Source: Adiantum capillus-veneris
Taxonomy: Eukaryota; Streptophyta; Polypodiopsida; Polypodiales; Pteridaceae
Reading direction: 5' to 3'
NCBI GenBank assembly: GCA_014529385.2
Contig: CM043953.1
Span: 76,994,872 to 77,058,871 of the forward strand
DNA: 64,000 nucleotides
Part shown: positions 1 through 11,040 of the stretch, piece after piece
Layout of the letters: the number at the start of each line of letters is the position of its first letter
Numbering within the stretch: the stretch's first letter is position 1
Program-made: the position numbers and the translations under genes
Notes under the pieces: generated by a model
Databases searched by the model: none
Told to the model about the DNA's origin: nothing
What the model saw: only the letters and a program-made list of their open reading frames with translations

Positions 1-99
1 ATTCACTTTTGTAGACAACGGCCTTATTCAATTTGGTCATGGTAATTATCTTTGATCAGATTTGTAAAGATCGAACATTAAAATAAATTCTTTGTATAG

Positions 100-680
100 T
101 CATGGACCATGGAGTTAAATTGTATATATTGCACTTCTACACTCTCTTTCATTACTTATGGACCATGTTGCAAAGTGTTTTAGTTTAGTATATGGTGTGT
201 TGTGAAAATTTAAATCAATTTCTAGCCTTCAAATTTGCGAATGGCCGTTTCTGTATAGTGAATGGACCGCAAGCGCAAAGTGATTAAATATAGTATGTGG
301 TTTGTTGTGCAAAATGTATGACGATTTTTAGACACCAAAGTAGCAAATGAAATTTTTTGTATAGTGATGGACCATGGTGCAAAGTGATCAATACACTATG
401 TGGTTTGTTTTGATAATTTATTTCGACATCTAGCCACTAATTTGCAAGTAAAGTTTTTTTTATTATAATGGACTCATGGTGCAAAGCGATTCAATACAGT
501 ATGTGGTGTGTTGTGACAGTTTCCATCGAATTTTGGACACTAGATTTGCAAGTAGTCTTTTTATAATGATGGACCATGGTGCAAAGTGTTCAATACATAA
601 TGTGGTGAGTTTTGATAAATCAATTTGTACCAGTGGATTTGCGAATGTAAATGTGTTTCTAGGGTGTAAACTAAGTTTTT
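100..680. repeat. Diverged ~101-105 bp tandem repeat (about five copies)
   Basis: The phrase ATGGACCATGGTGCAAAG, or a close variant, recurs at about 158, 262, 367, 468 and 569. Each time it is followed by an AGTATGTGGTGTGTTGTG-like block and a TTTGCAAGTA-like block. Spacings are 104, 105, 101 and 101 bp, and a partial copy lies near 102. Copies differ by many substitutions, so the array is old. No coding potential is visible. Positions 1-99 may hold a further worn copy. Confidence 0.7.
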
Positions 681-681
681 A

Positions 682-1164
682 TTGCACATTGAAGACATTG
701 TAAATGTGTTTCTCCCAGGCATGGATGAACCTAAGAAATCCCAAAAAGCATACAATCACTTGCGCATGCTTGCAGATGCAATTAGCCCAAACGACCAAGC
801 AAGAGTTGCCGCATGGACTAGTGAGTGCGCATCGGAAAATGGCAAGCAATGGAGAGACATCAACAAAGATGTCACCACAGAGACGGTCAAGGAAGCGTGG
901 TCGACTGTGTCTGAATTCTCCATCCGCAAGGGGAGATTGAAGCTGGAAAAATGTGTTGTGCCAAAAATTCACATGCATGCCAAGGCCATATACCTTGCAT
1001 GCACATGGAGTACACTAAACCACATAGATTTTCCCTTTGCAAAGATGTTATACATGCAATATGTTCAAAATGAGCAAGTGTACTTCAACAGCATGGCCCC
1101 CAATAAGAGCATAGTGGATATCCAAAGTGAGAGAGTTACAATATCAAGGAGCACTCCATTCTAG
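682..1164 (+). CDS. Unknown 160-codon ORF, possibly retroelement-derived
   Basis: This open frame gives a 160-residue soluble, mixed-charge product with no signal peptide or membrane segment. I do not recognise the family. It begins just inside the last satellite-like repeat and ends before a decayed Ty3 pol region on the same strand, so it could be gag-like material of that element. Equally it could be a captured host exon or a chance frame. The evidence is only the open frame and an amino-acid composition that looks protein-like (scattered Trp and Met, charged helices). No start context or promoter was identified. Confidence 0.25.
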   Translation: MHIEDIVNVFLPGMDEPKKSQKAYNHLRMLADAISPNDQARVAAWTSECASENGKQWRDINKDVTTETVKEAWSTVSEFSIRKGRLKLEKCVVPKIHMHAKAIYLACTWSTLNHIDFPFAKMLYMQYVQNEQVYFNSMAPNKSIVDIQSERVTISRSTPF

Positions 1165-1571
1165 CCATAGAAATGAGCCCCAAGCACTTGCACCACCTAA
1201 ACCCTCCATGAGGATGCTCCTACCCAAACCTGTTTCCAGGCGGATAGACACACGGGAAAGATAATTGTTCTCGTGGATTTAAAAATATATAGGGATCAAA
1301 GCTACATGAACGAAAGCCAAAATCTATACCTCAACTAAAGTTGCTAGTGAAAGCTTTGCAAAGTGTGCCAAAATGGAGGGCTAGAAGTATGGGACAATGT
1401 CTATATAGCCACCTCCAAAAATGGGGGGCGAGAAGAGGATATAGCCGAGCCCGGAGGGCTAACAAGAAGGCCCAGTTTTAGCCAGTCGTTGTGAATTTGA
1501 TGTTATTAACACTCCCATGAAGTGTTAATAACATGAGTTATTACCACTTCACACTTCACGTGAAGACGTGA
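1165..1571. other. No gene recognised; probable spacer of the decayed Ty3 element
   Basis: No recognisable reading frame, RNA gene or LTR boundary was seen. A short imperfect inverted pair around AGTGTTAATAACA lies near 1510-1535, directly before recognisable pol sequence. Confidence 0.4.
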
Positions 1572-3760
1572 ATGAAATCCCTGGTGATGGACCAAATTGG
1601 TTGTTACCAGATGATCAAGAAATCAAATCTTGAATGGAATCTCAAGTCAGAAGAAAATCCCAAGATGGTCAAAATCAATAAATATCTAAAATTAGAGATA
1701 AAGGAGAAGGCCATGCAATTGTTCCAAAAATATAAGGATGTATTTGCATTTTAGATCAAGAGGTATGCCAACATTGGATATTATTGAAACCAGATCCATG
1801 AATAGTGAGTCTCCAGAGATACAAGATGAATCCAAATTATGCCAAGAAGGTGAAGGAAGAAATTGACAAGTTGTTGAAGGCAAGATTCATAGTTGAAGTA
1901 GCGAGCAGTGATTAGTTGTTTTTTATAGTGGTTGTTTTGAAGAAGAGTGGGAAGCTAAGGGTCTATGTTGATTATCAAAAATTCAATTCTCAGGACCCGT
2001 TTCCTCTTCCATTTACTGATATGATGCTGAAAAAATTATTGGCCACAAGATGTACAGTTTCATGGATAGATATATTGGCTACAATCAACTGGGGATAGCA
2101 CCAGAGGATAGAGCAAACACGATATTCACCGCTGAATGGGGAGATTTTATGTACTTAGTAATGCAATTTGGATATGTAATGCTCCAACCACCTTTCAGCG
2201 GTGTATAATGAAAATTTTTAGTGAGTTTCTACACAAGTTTGTAGTGATATTTGTGGATGACTTCATCATGCTTTCAACTAAAAATATACATCTCCTATTC
2301 TTGGAAATGGTGTTTGAGAGATGCAAAGAGAAATAGGTTTGTTTGAATCCCTTCAAATCTATATTTATGGTCTGAAAGGGCCAACTTCTAGGATATATCG
2401 TGTCCAAAAATGGAATTGAAATGATTGAAGACAAAGTTCAGTGTGTCCAACATGCAAGACCCAGTGTTTGAATCCCTTCAAATCTATATTTATGGTCTAA
2501 CAGGGCCAACTTCCAGGATATATCGTGTCCAAAAATGGAATCGAAATGATTGAAGACAAAGTTCATTGTGTCCAACATGCAAGATCACCAACAAATGTAT
2601 ATGAGTTGAGTCCATTCCTGAGGTATATTAAATTTTATGGCTAGTTCATTCATATGTTTGTGATGAAGGCTATTTCATTATATGAATTGATCCAAAAGGG
2701 AGTGAAGCTTGTATGGACCCTAGAATGCGAGGCATGCTTCCAGTGTCTGAAAAGGCCATTAGCATGAAGCAAATTCTTCTCTATCCAAACTGGAAAGTGA
2801 TATTCCATGCTCATGTGGATGCATTTGGTATGGCGATGGGGGTCTATTTTGGTGCAGTATGATGGGAAGATAGACTACCAAGTGTACTTCTCTAGTTGCA
2901 GATTCAATACAATGTAGGAAGGGTACTCCACAACTGAGAAAGAGGCACTAGGAATGGTGTTTAGTGCAACCAAATATACATTACTTGTTGGGGAAGCTAT
3001 CTCACTTCTATGTAGACCATCAGCCACTTCTCTTTTTTATTGACAATGTGGTGGTTCAAGGACGGTTAATCAAATGGATGATGTTTCTGCCGGAGTTTGA
3101 ACTGAAGATTTTCCATAAGATAGGAAAAATTCACTATGGTGCTAGCTTTTTATCCAGAAGTACCGAAAGAATTTTAGCTACATCATGATGAGACAAACCA
3201 ATCGATGCTAAATTATTCTAGAATATGGCAACAGATGGACCAGATTTAGAGTGGCAAGATGTGTATGATTTTCTCTAGTTTGGAGGATTCCAAACTAGGA
3301 TTCCAAGCAGAGGATTGGTCCCAGTCCAGCAAGAAGGCTCTGATTATTCAAAGCCTGAAATTTTCTATCATAGTTGGATCACCATATAGGCTAGGCATTT
3401 AAAGTTTTGAGAAGATGTGTGCCAGGGAAAATGCAAGATAATTGAGGCTCACAGTGGCAGCTCAAGAGGACATTTTTCCACTAATATCACTTACAAAGAA
3501 GATTTAACAAGCAGGGCTATCGTGATAGAGTATGATGTCAGACGTTAGGGCTTTTTGCAAAACATGTGATATTTATCAGAGAAGGGACATACTAGTTGCA
3601 ATAGATATGGCACCTCTAACCACGACACAACCATTGGGCATTTTTATGAAGTGGAGTTTGGACTTCATGGGTCCATTTAAGAAGATTACACAAGGAAGAA
3701 CAAGTAGTAGCTAGTACATAATTATGGCCACATGGCTAAATGCCCACTCTACATCTACAT
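1572..3760 (+). pseudogene. Decayed Ty3/gypsy pol (RT, RNase H, integrase start)
   Basis: Short open pieces in several frames add up to a Ty3-type pol. The RT linker 'KYKDVFAF' lies near 1730. The RT motif 'GKLRVYVDYQKFN' with 'DPFPLPF' lies near 1950-2020, 'NAPTTFQR' near 2185 and the catalytic 'FVDDF' near 2252. RNase H-like sequence with 'TTEKEALGMVFSATKY' lies near 2930, and an integrase zinc-finger/core start with 'CKTCDIYQR' and 'WSLDFMGPF' at 3550-3680. Many stops and frameshifts separate these motifs, so it cannot encode a working polyprotein. No LTRs were found. It is clearly a different and older element from the chromovirus at 31078-37599. Confidence 0.8.
2342..2590. repeat. 125-bp tandem duplication inside the Ty3 RT remnant
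   Basis: A block starting TTTGAATCCCTTCAAATC at 2342 is repeated at 2467 with only a handful of substitutions. It covers the RT thumb-side segment after the catalytic motif. The copies are far more alike than the surrounding decay, so the duplication happened after the element died. Confidence 0.8.
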
Positions 3761-3769
3761 CAACAAAAT

Positions 3770-4480
3770 ATCCATTCCCAGAAGATTCTATAATAGTTGC
3801 ACTGGTTGTAGATCTAGCCTCTTGGCTTCTTTTGCCTTCAACTTAGGACATTTCTTTGTCAAATGATCATTAGCCTTGCAATAATGGAAAGACATCTTCT
3901 TCTTTCTTTTTTCACCAAAATTCCCAGATGATCAGTTGTTGCAAGTAGAAGCACTAGACACGGGTGATCTTCTACTCACAGAAGAACCACAAGAAGTGGT
4001 GACATTGCCATTAAAACCCCCTTAAAGCCTCCTCTTTGACCACCCAAACACTCCCAAATAGTTGAGCATGATATCAACCACTTTATTATTCTGCTCTTGG
4101 TAAATATCCAGCTTGACTAGTAGGGCTTCAGTTGCATTCACCAACTCACTTTCCCATTCATGCAATGCTTCAGCATGGTGCACTATTTCATATGCACACC
4201 GCTTTTCTTTTGTTGCTACATATCTTTGTAAATGTCATAGTAGTTGAACTACTTCACAAAATGGCTTTGAGCTTCAGTGGCCTTCAACATAACACTAGAG
4301 AGCCATTCACTACCAACAACTGGCTGAGAATTTGCAAATAACTTTATTAAACCTTTTGATCCAAATGTGCCATAAGTATTTAGCCCGCATAGTATTTCAA
4401 AGAGTAGTAGGGAATCCCCTTAGAGAATATGCTGCCAAGCCAAATTGGAAAATTTAGTGCTGACTAAATGGTTCAAATTT
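3770..4480 (-). pseudogene. Copia gag fragment, minus strand
   Basis: Read on the minus strand, about 3840-3905 gives a zinc knuckle of the form 'HYCKANDHLTKKCPKLKAKEAK'-like sequence. It matches the knuckle of the plus-strand Copia element near 6461-6510 almost word for word. Sequence up to about 4480 continues backwards into gag. No long frame survives. It is therefore a second, inverted and older member of the same Copia family, lying about 1.3 kb upstream of the complete copy. Confidence 0.7.
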
Positions 4481-5068
4481 TGTAAATTGATTGTATTATC
4501 TTTGCAAGCAATAAATAAACAAAGGAATCTTTTTGGGGCAAGAGGTTTGGCCCAAATCATTGCAAAGTTCTAGTTCCAGTGCCAGCTATCTTTATAAAGA
4601 CCCCACCTTTTGTTGGCATTGTCGGAGGCAGTCGCTATAACAACGATTCGATAATTTTTTTACTACAAAAGTGTGGCCTTGGTTATCACGTGTTTTTGTG
4701 GAAATTACTTTTTTGGTGAGAGTGAAATTGGATGCATGTTGTGCTTCCAATGAGTCCCACTAGTCAAAACCCCTCCATTTTTGCTCTTTTTGCTGCCTTT
4801 TGTGCTTTAATTGCTGCTTCCTCGACTACCCTCTTCACTTCCTACTAGGCTAAAGCTATGCAAAGCCTCTCGTCGACTTTTCTCCCATGAAGATAAGTGC
4901 CATATGAATTTACAATACTACAAAATATCGATAGTTCAGACAAGCCCTACAGAAAATCGAGAGCTTTCGTTTGCCTCCAAGCTTCTTGTCCACAAGGGAC
5001 GGAGGTAGTAATTCTATTGGAAATAGAAGACTTGGAATCAACCAATAATATTAATGCAGTGGAAAGCT
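4481..5068. other. No gene confirmed; pre-insertion flank of the Copia element
   Basis: A 65-codon frame at 4811-5008 is rich in Leu, Ser and Arg at its start, like an organelle transit peptide, and a possible AG|GTAGTA donor lies near 5006. I could not join it in frame to the hydrolase exon at 10598, so no gene is called. The region continues across the Copia insertion into 10157-10597. Confidence 0.3.
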
Positions 5069-5073
5069 GTAGG

Positions 5074-5301
5074 TGTTACCATTTACATGTTGTAGTGATG
5101 TGTGTGAACACACTTAGGACCGTCATGGCATTTTTTTCCTCGCTAGGAGGTTTTTTCCCTTGTGCATTGTACATACGCCCATCACTCTAGGGCTATCTAT
5201 CTTTCCATTGCACACTAAGTAATACACTATCTATTGTGTGCCTTGAGCTTCCTTCGTCTTCTCAAAGCTATGTGTGCTTTTTTGCAACCCTAATTCCAAC
5301 A
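5074..5301 (+). repeat. Copia 5' LTR
   Basis: A 228-bp repeat bounded by TG..CA; its partner is 9930-10156. Shared blocks include ACATACGCCCATCACTCTAG and the CAACCCTAATTCCAACA end. Confidence 0.93.
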
Positions 5302-5303
5302 AT

Positions 5304-5315
5304 TGGTATCAGAGC
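5304..5315 (+). promoter_or_regulatory. Copia primer-binding site (tRNA-iMet)
   Basis: TGGTATCAGAGC, two bases after the left LTR, is complementary to the 3' end of plant initiator-Met tRNA. Confidence 0.9.
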
Positions 5316-5633
5316 AGGTTGAGTCCTCTCGGGCTTAGTCGCCAACAACTCTAGCACACAACTACTTACTTTTTGCAATTGTTGTGAGCTTTGGGGAGCG
5401 TCAGCAGGTTGAAAAATACTTTGGGCCAGCTCAAAGAGCTTGGTTTGCTCAGATTTTTGATTTGGGCTCATTTCGACCTCCGTTTCCACTACAGGCATCA
5501 AAATTTTTGTTAGTGCCATTTTTTGCATAACAGGTCCCTTATAGTCTTCTATGATTTTTGCTATATAACACGTATTTTTCCTGCTTTGTTTCTCCTCTTT
5601 CATGAAATTTTCACATCAAGTGCAACATTAGCC

Positions 5634-6502
5634 ATGGCTAACAAAAACATAGATGTTTTCAAGATGTTTGTTGTTGAGGATAGATTGGATGGGGACAATT
5701 ACCCTATGTGGCCTTATATGATGAAACATGTCCTTGTGTCAAAGGTCGTTTGGAATATTGTGCAGGGAATTGATGTATGTCCTACATTGAGGATGTTGCA
5801 GGTTTTGGTGGCAAGATTGCTACTACCAGAGCTGTTTTTCCTACAGTTGAGCAAGCTCGTTGTGATGTAAAAGATGCACAGGCTCATGCATTGATTGCGT
5901 TGTTTGTGAAACGCACTATTACTTTTCGTATTTGTTCAATAAAATCTGCAAAACAGGCTTGGGATATTCTAGCTGGTCTTTATGCAAGTCACAATGAGGC
6001 TAAAATTACATTGCTACGTAAAGAGCTGGAGTCAAATATTATGCATGAAGAAGATGAAATGGACACTTTCCTTGCTGGTGTCAAGGATATAAATGGGCAA
6101 CTTATTTTTGTAGGTGAAGTCATTTCTAACAGTGCCCTTGTGCAGACTGTTCTTGATGCTTTGCTAGATTTTTACCAGACTTTTGCTAGTACTTGGAGAC
6201 TTATGACCCAAGGAAATCCTAAAGTTGTCAATTTTGATGCATTATGCACATTGCTGTTACAAGAGTCACTTTACAAAAAAATAGGGCTAAACAGTGTGTA
6301 GTTGAATAGGCTTTTACTACTACTCAAAGAAAGGTGGTAACAACAATGTAGCCACTTCTCATGGTTCTTCTGCGAGTGGTGTAAATCACATGTTCCTAAT
6401 GCTTCTGGTGGAAACAATTGGTCTGGGAATTCTCGTGAAAAGGGAAAAAAGAAGATGCATTGCCATTATTGTAAAGCTAATGATCACTTGATCAAGTAGT
6501 GT
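5634..6502 (+). pseudogene. Copia gag with zinc knuckle, frameshifted
   Basis: Gag starts at the ATG at 5634 ('MANKNIDVFKMFVVEDRLDG', then 'NYPMWPYMMKHVL', the N-terminal pattern of Copia gag). It shifts frame near 5775-5800 and continues with the UBN2-like helical region ('AKQAWDILAGLYASHNEAK', 'FLAGVKDINGQL') to a stop at 6299-6301. The CCHC-type knuckle 'CHYCKANDHLIK' follows at about 6461, interrupted by a TAG where Lys is expected. Gag packages the element RNA; this copy cannot make a full-length product. Confidence 0.85.
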
Positions 6503-6508
6503 CATAAG

Positions 6509-9500
6509 TTGAAGGCTAAAGAGGCTAAGAATAAAGAGGCTTGTTCCACTACAAATGTAGTTATTGTTGAGTCTTCTGTGATAGGAGATTGTGATGTTGA
6601 TGTTGATGCACAATGGGATTTTAGTGCAGAGTGCGCTTATGATCCTTCTGTCCGTGATGTATGTATGTCAGTTGCTACAGATGCTCATATATGGTACTTT
6701 GACAGTGGTGCTACGAAGCACATTACCTCTCATTGTGACTTGTTTACCTCTCTCAAGGATATCCCTCATGGAAATTCAGTCACTTGTGCCAACAATGCCT
6801 CTTATCTGGTTAAGGGAGTTGGGAAAGATTGTGCTAACTGCTGCGAATGGCATTTCTTTTACACTTGTTGATGCATTGTATGTACTTGGCATCAAGAAGA
6901 ATCTTTTGATTGTATCGGCACTTGCTAGACTTGGTCTTGTTGTGAAATTTGTGGATGACAAATGTATAGTTCATGATCTCAATTTTGGTGATGAGATTGT
7001 TGCATCAGACATTTTATGTCATGGGCTATATAAGCTCACTTTGTATGAAAAGTGTGGGCAAAATTTTGCAAATGCTACTGTGGATTCAAAGGTCGTTTCA
7101 GATGCAAAACTTTAGCATGCACGTTTTGGGCATCTGAATTTTGCCAGTTTACCGTCTTTGAATAGATCCGATATGTTTACTTCCTTTCCGCCTCTTGAAG
7201 CACCTATCAAGCATGTTTGTGAAGGCTGTATTTTGGGTAAGATACAACATTTGAATTTTCCAAAGGATGGTTCAGTTAGGGCTACATGCAGGTTGTAGCT
7301 TGTGCATAGTGAAGTTTGTGGGCCCATGCAAACTTCGTCCTCGGCAAATTACCTGTACTTTGTTACGTTCATTGATGATTACTCCAAGCATGCATGGGTA
7401 TATCCGCTTAAAGCTAAGTCCGAAGTGTTCATGTGCTTCAAACAATTTCTAGCTATGGATGAAAATGTCTCGAAATGTACTATGGACATCCTCCATTCCG
7501 ATCGAGGGGGGGAGTATATGTCTCATGAATTTAATGAATTTTTGGCTAATTATGGGATAAAAAACCAGTGTACAGTTCCATATACACCACAGCAAAATGG
7601 TGTTGTTGAGAGAAAAAATAGGTCACTCACGGAAATGGCACGATGTATGGTCAAAAGTCAAGCTTTGCCGCATTTGTTTTGGCTTTAGGCCATCATGTGT
7701 GCCACCTATGTACTTCACACGTATCCTACGAAAGCTTTGTAGTCTATGAATCCATATGAAGTATGGCATGATAGAAAGCTTTCTATAGAGCACATGCATG
7801 TTTTTGGTTGTTTGGCATATGCTTTGGTGCCACAAACATAGCGCAAAAAAATGGATGATAAGGCTGTCAAATGTATTTTTGTTGGTTATAGTGTTGAAAG
7901 CAAAGGTTATAGGTTGTATTATCCGCAAACAAAGCATATCTTGGTTTCACGGGATGTTGTGTTTGTGGAAGATTTTGTTCAAGCCTTGCTGCCATGTACT
8001 AGAGACAATAATGTAAGCTCACATGACATTTATGACACTTTGTTGCCTCTTTTCAGTGGTGGAAGTTCGAATGTAAATTCCAACGAGATAAATGTAGGGG
8101 TTTCTGAAAATGTTACAGATCAACCTATTACTAATGCAAATGTACTTGATGAGGAAAGGATTGAGAATGAGCACGCTAGAGGTATGCCAAAATGGATGGT
8201 GCATACTTTGCGTGATAGTAAATTGGATGCACCTTTGTCTAGTCGTACTTGTTCAGGTTCTTGCCATGCATCTTATGCATCAGATTGTTATGCTTTGGTT
8301 GTGTTTAGCTTATGTGATGTTGAGGAACCTCTATCTTTTGATGAAGCACAAAATTCAAAAAATTGGATGGTTGCTTGGCAATCAGAATATGATGCACTTA
8401 TAGAAAATGACACATGGACTTTATGTGATTTTCCTCTTGGCAAAAAGGCCATTGGTACGAAGTGGGTTTACAAGTTGAAGCGAAAGTTGGATCTTGAGAT
8501 ATAAGGCTCGCCTTGTTGCAAAGGGTTATGCACAACAAAAATCCATAGATTATGAAGAGACTTTTGCTCCCACTTGTCGTATGACTACTGTGCGTTTTCT
8601 ATGTGCATTGGCAGCATATTTTGGTTGGGATGTACATCCGTCAGACATTGTAACTGCTTTCTTGAATGGTGACATATTTGAGGAAGTTTATGTAACATAG
8701 CCCCTTGGTTTTGTCATTAAAGAGTAGGAAGATAAAGTATGCAAATGTGAGAAAGCTTTGTATGGATTGAAGCAATCTCCTCATGCTTGGTATGAGAAGG
8801 CTGACACTCATTTGGTCAAATGAAGCTTTTGATAGTCCAATAAAAAGCACATTATATGTAAAGCGTGAGGGTGATGTACTTCTCATTGTGGTTCTCTATG
8901 TGGACGATTTTTTGATCACTGGACCAAATGAGAGACATATTGCTGAATTTAAGGCTGATTTGAATGCTATTTTCAAGATGAAAGATTTGGGATTATTGCA
9001 TCATTACTCATGTTTACAGTTTAAGCAGTGTGATGGTGGTATTGCCTTGTGTCAGACAAGTTACATAAAGTCATTGCTATGTAAGTTTGGACTCGAGGAT
9101 TGCAAACCTATTGCCACTCCCATGGCAATAGGTTTGGAATTGAGTCTTCATGATGTTGGTGATCCCGTTGATGTCACTCTTTACCAAACTGCTGTTGATT
9201 GCCTTATTTTTGTATGCAACTCGAGGTCGGATATTCAATTTGCAGTCTCACAGGTCAGCAAATTTATGCATAGCCCAAGGTCTAAACATTGGCAAGTTAT
9301 CAAGAGGATTTTTCACTACTTGAGTGGCACTTTACATCTTGGCTTGTTTTATCCCAAGGGGGGATCATTGCCGCCAGATTTACATGCTTTTTCAGACTAA
9401 GATTGGGCTGGTTGTTTTGACACGCAAGTGTCCATGAGTGGTTTTTGTTTCATGCTCAGTAGTTTATGCATATCATGGTCGAGCAAGAAGCAACCTACTA

Positions 9501-9873
9501 TGGCCACTTCCAGTTGTGAGGCTAAGTACAAGAAAGTCTTCACAGCTATGGTTGAGTGAGTATGGCTCGGAGGCCTTATGGCTGATTTGGGTGTTGGACA
9601 TGACACTGCCAACACTATCTACAGTGATAGTTAGAGCGCATTTGTAGTTGCGAGGAACCCAGTTTTTCATGCTCGCACCAAGCACATTGAGGTGCATTAC
9701 CACTATGTCAGGGAGAGCCTCTCAGCAGGAGAGGTCAGCTTGGCTTATGTGCCAACACATGACAACCTTGCAGATCTTTTCACAAAGGCATTGTCTCGTG
9801 AGAAGTTCGAAGCTTTTTGCAAAACTTTGGACTTACTCCCCTTTGTGGACGGATCATGTCCTCAAGGCATGAC
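6509..9873 (+). pseudogene. Copia pol: protease, integrase, RT, RNase H (broken)
   Basis: Protease is recognised by 'WYFDSGATKHITS' near 6694. The GAG-pre-integrase region shows 'HARFGHLNFASL' near 7118 and the zinc motif 'HVCEGCILGK'. The integrase core has 'FIDDYSKHAW' (first Asp), 'HSDRGGEYMSHEF' (second Asp) and 'PQQNGVVERKNR' (Glu) at 7350-7625. RT starts near 8340 ('NWMVAWQSEYDAL', 'GTKWVYKLK'), with 'DYEETFAPTCRMTTVRFL', 'SDIVTAFLNGD' and catalytic 'LYVDDFLITG' near 8900. RNase H ends with 'RTKHIEVHYHYVRE' and 'ADLFTKALSREKFEAF' near 9780. Stops at 7686, 8698, 8726 and 9398 and frame changes near 8490 and 8810 disable it. Confidence 0.9.
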
Positions 9874-9929
9874 ACTTCCATATACTCTATGTGCCAGCTC
9901 TCGTTCACCGCATCACTCCCAAGGGGATT

Positions 9930-10156
9930 TGTTACCATTTACACGTGGTAGTGATGTGTGTGAACACACTTAGGACCCCCGGAATATTTTTTCCCTCACT
10001 AGGAGGTTCTTTCCCCGTGTATTTTACATACGCCCATCACTCTAGGGCTATCTATCTTTTCATTGCACACTAAGTAATACACTCTCTGTTGTGTGCCTTG
10101 AGCTTCCTTCATCTTCTCCAAGTTGTGTGTGTTTTCTTGCAACCCTAATTCCAACA
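9930..10156 (+). repeat. Copia 3' LTR
   Basis: A 227-bp partner of 5074-5301, preceded by the purine tract AAGGGGAT and followed by target duplication GTAGG. Confidence 0.93.
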
Positions 10157-10597
10157 GTAGGTGCATGCTGTAGTAGGCTAGGCGCATGCTGTAGTAGGCG
10201 CATGCTATGGTGGGCGAGGAATCGAGCTCCACCCTCCACATTTTGCATCGCAAAATGCTCGACAACTTCTCATGTGTTGCCCAAGTTCTTGTGGGTCTCA
10301 GTCGCCCAATCTCTACCGCCGGGTCGTTTGAACCTGGCCTTATTGATCTGTCGTTTTAACAGCGCCAATTTTCGTTTTGCGATTTTCTACCTGCGCGTAG
10401 CTATTTTCGATAGACGTGGAAAATCGTGGTGCCAGGAATCGGAGTTAAAAGTCTCTACCCCCGGCCCCCCGCCGGAGATGTTTACCTGAGTGAGAGAGAG
10501 ATGTTTTTCAGTGTCTATTGACGGGCAGGAGCAACAGAGACCAGGGGTTGCATCATAACACAAAAAGCGGTGCTGGGGAGAGCAAAATCACCCTACA
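10157..10597 (+). promoter_or_regulatory. Probable 5' flank / 5' UTR of the hydrolase gene
   Basis: This is non-TE sequence between the Copia right end and the first hydrolase codon. It holds three GCATGCT-containing repeats at 10160-10210, a CG-rich stretch near 10460-10480 and a short (GA) run just before the coding exon. An in-frame TAA at 10556-10558 makes the ATG at 10598 the first usable start in its frame. No clear TATA box was identified. The Copia insertion lies about 440 bp upstream of the start codon. Confidence 0.4.
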
Positions 10598-10711
10598 ATG
10601 TTGGAAAAACTCAGCATCCCCAATGGGCGGGGCGAGAAACTTGTTGGCATCCTTGAAGACACTACCTCCTCCCACGTCATCATCTTATGTCATGGTTTTC
10701 GCTCATCCAAG
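10598..10711 (+). CDS. Hydrolase exon 1
   Basis: It codes residues 1-38, ending 'CHGFRSSK' at AAG|GTTTGT (phase 0). The ATG is the first in frame after the TAA at 10556. Confidence 0.85.
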
Positions 10712-10778
10712 GTTTGTCATTGTTTTCTTCGTTGTTTGTTTGTTTGTGTGTGTGTGTATGTATGTATGTATGTATGTA

Positions 10779-10862
<84 letters not shown>

Positions 10863-10977
10863 AGAAGAAGAAGAAGAAGAAGAGGATTTTAACTTCGTAG
10901 GAAACTATCCCAAGAGACCTCAATGATCTATCCAAGACCTGTTATTCAAGAGGGAATTGGCATAACCAATCTAGCAC

Positions 10978-11040
<63 letters not shown>

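Larger units (their letters stand above)
5074..10156 (+). mobile_element. Complete but inactive Ty1/Copia retrotransposon with TSD
   Basis: Two LTRs, 5074-5301 and 9930-10156, start TGTTACC and end CCAACA. They are roughly nine-tenths identical by eye. The element is flanked by a perfect 5-bp duplication GTAGG (5069-5073 and 10157-10161). A primer-binding site for initiator-Met tRNA follows the left LTR and a short purine tract AAGGGGAT precedes the right one. Domain order gag, protease, integrase, RT, RNase H is the Copia order. Several stops and frameshifts break both gag and pol, so it is non-autonomous. It sits upstream of the hydrolase gene. Confidence 0.95.

Noticed and set aside
4811..5008. 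Transit-peptide exon of the hydrolase gene
   Set aside because: No acceptor before 10598 gives an open frame joining it; an in-frame TAA at 10556 closes the simple join.
5304..5318. tRNA-Met gene fragments at the TGGTATCAGAGC sites
   Set aside because: They are 12-base primer-binding sites next to LTRs; no cloverleaf is present.
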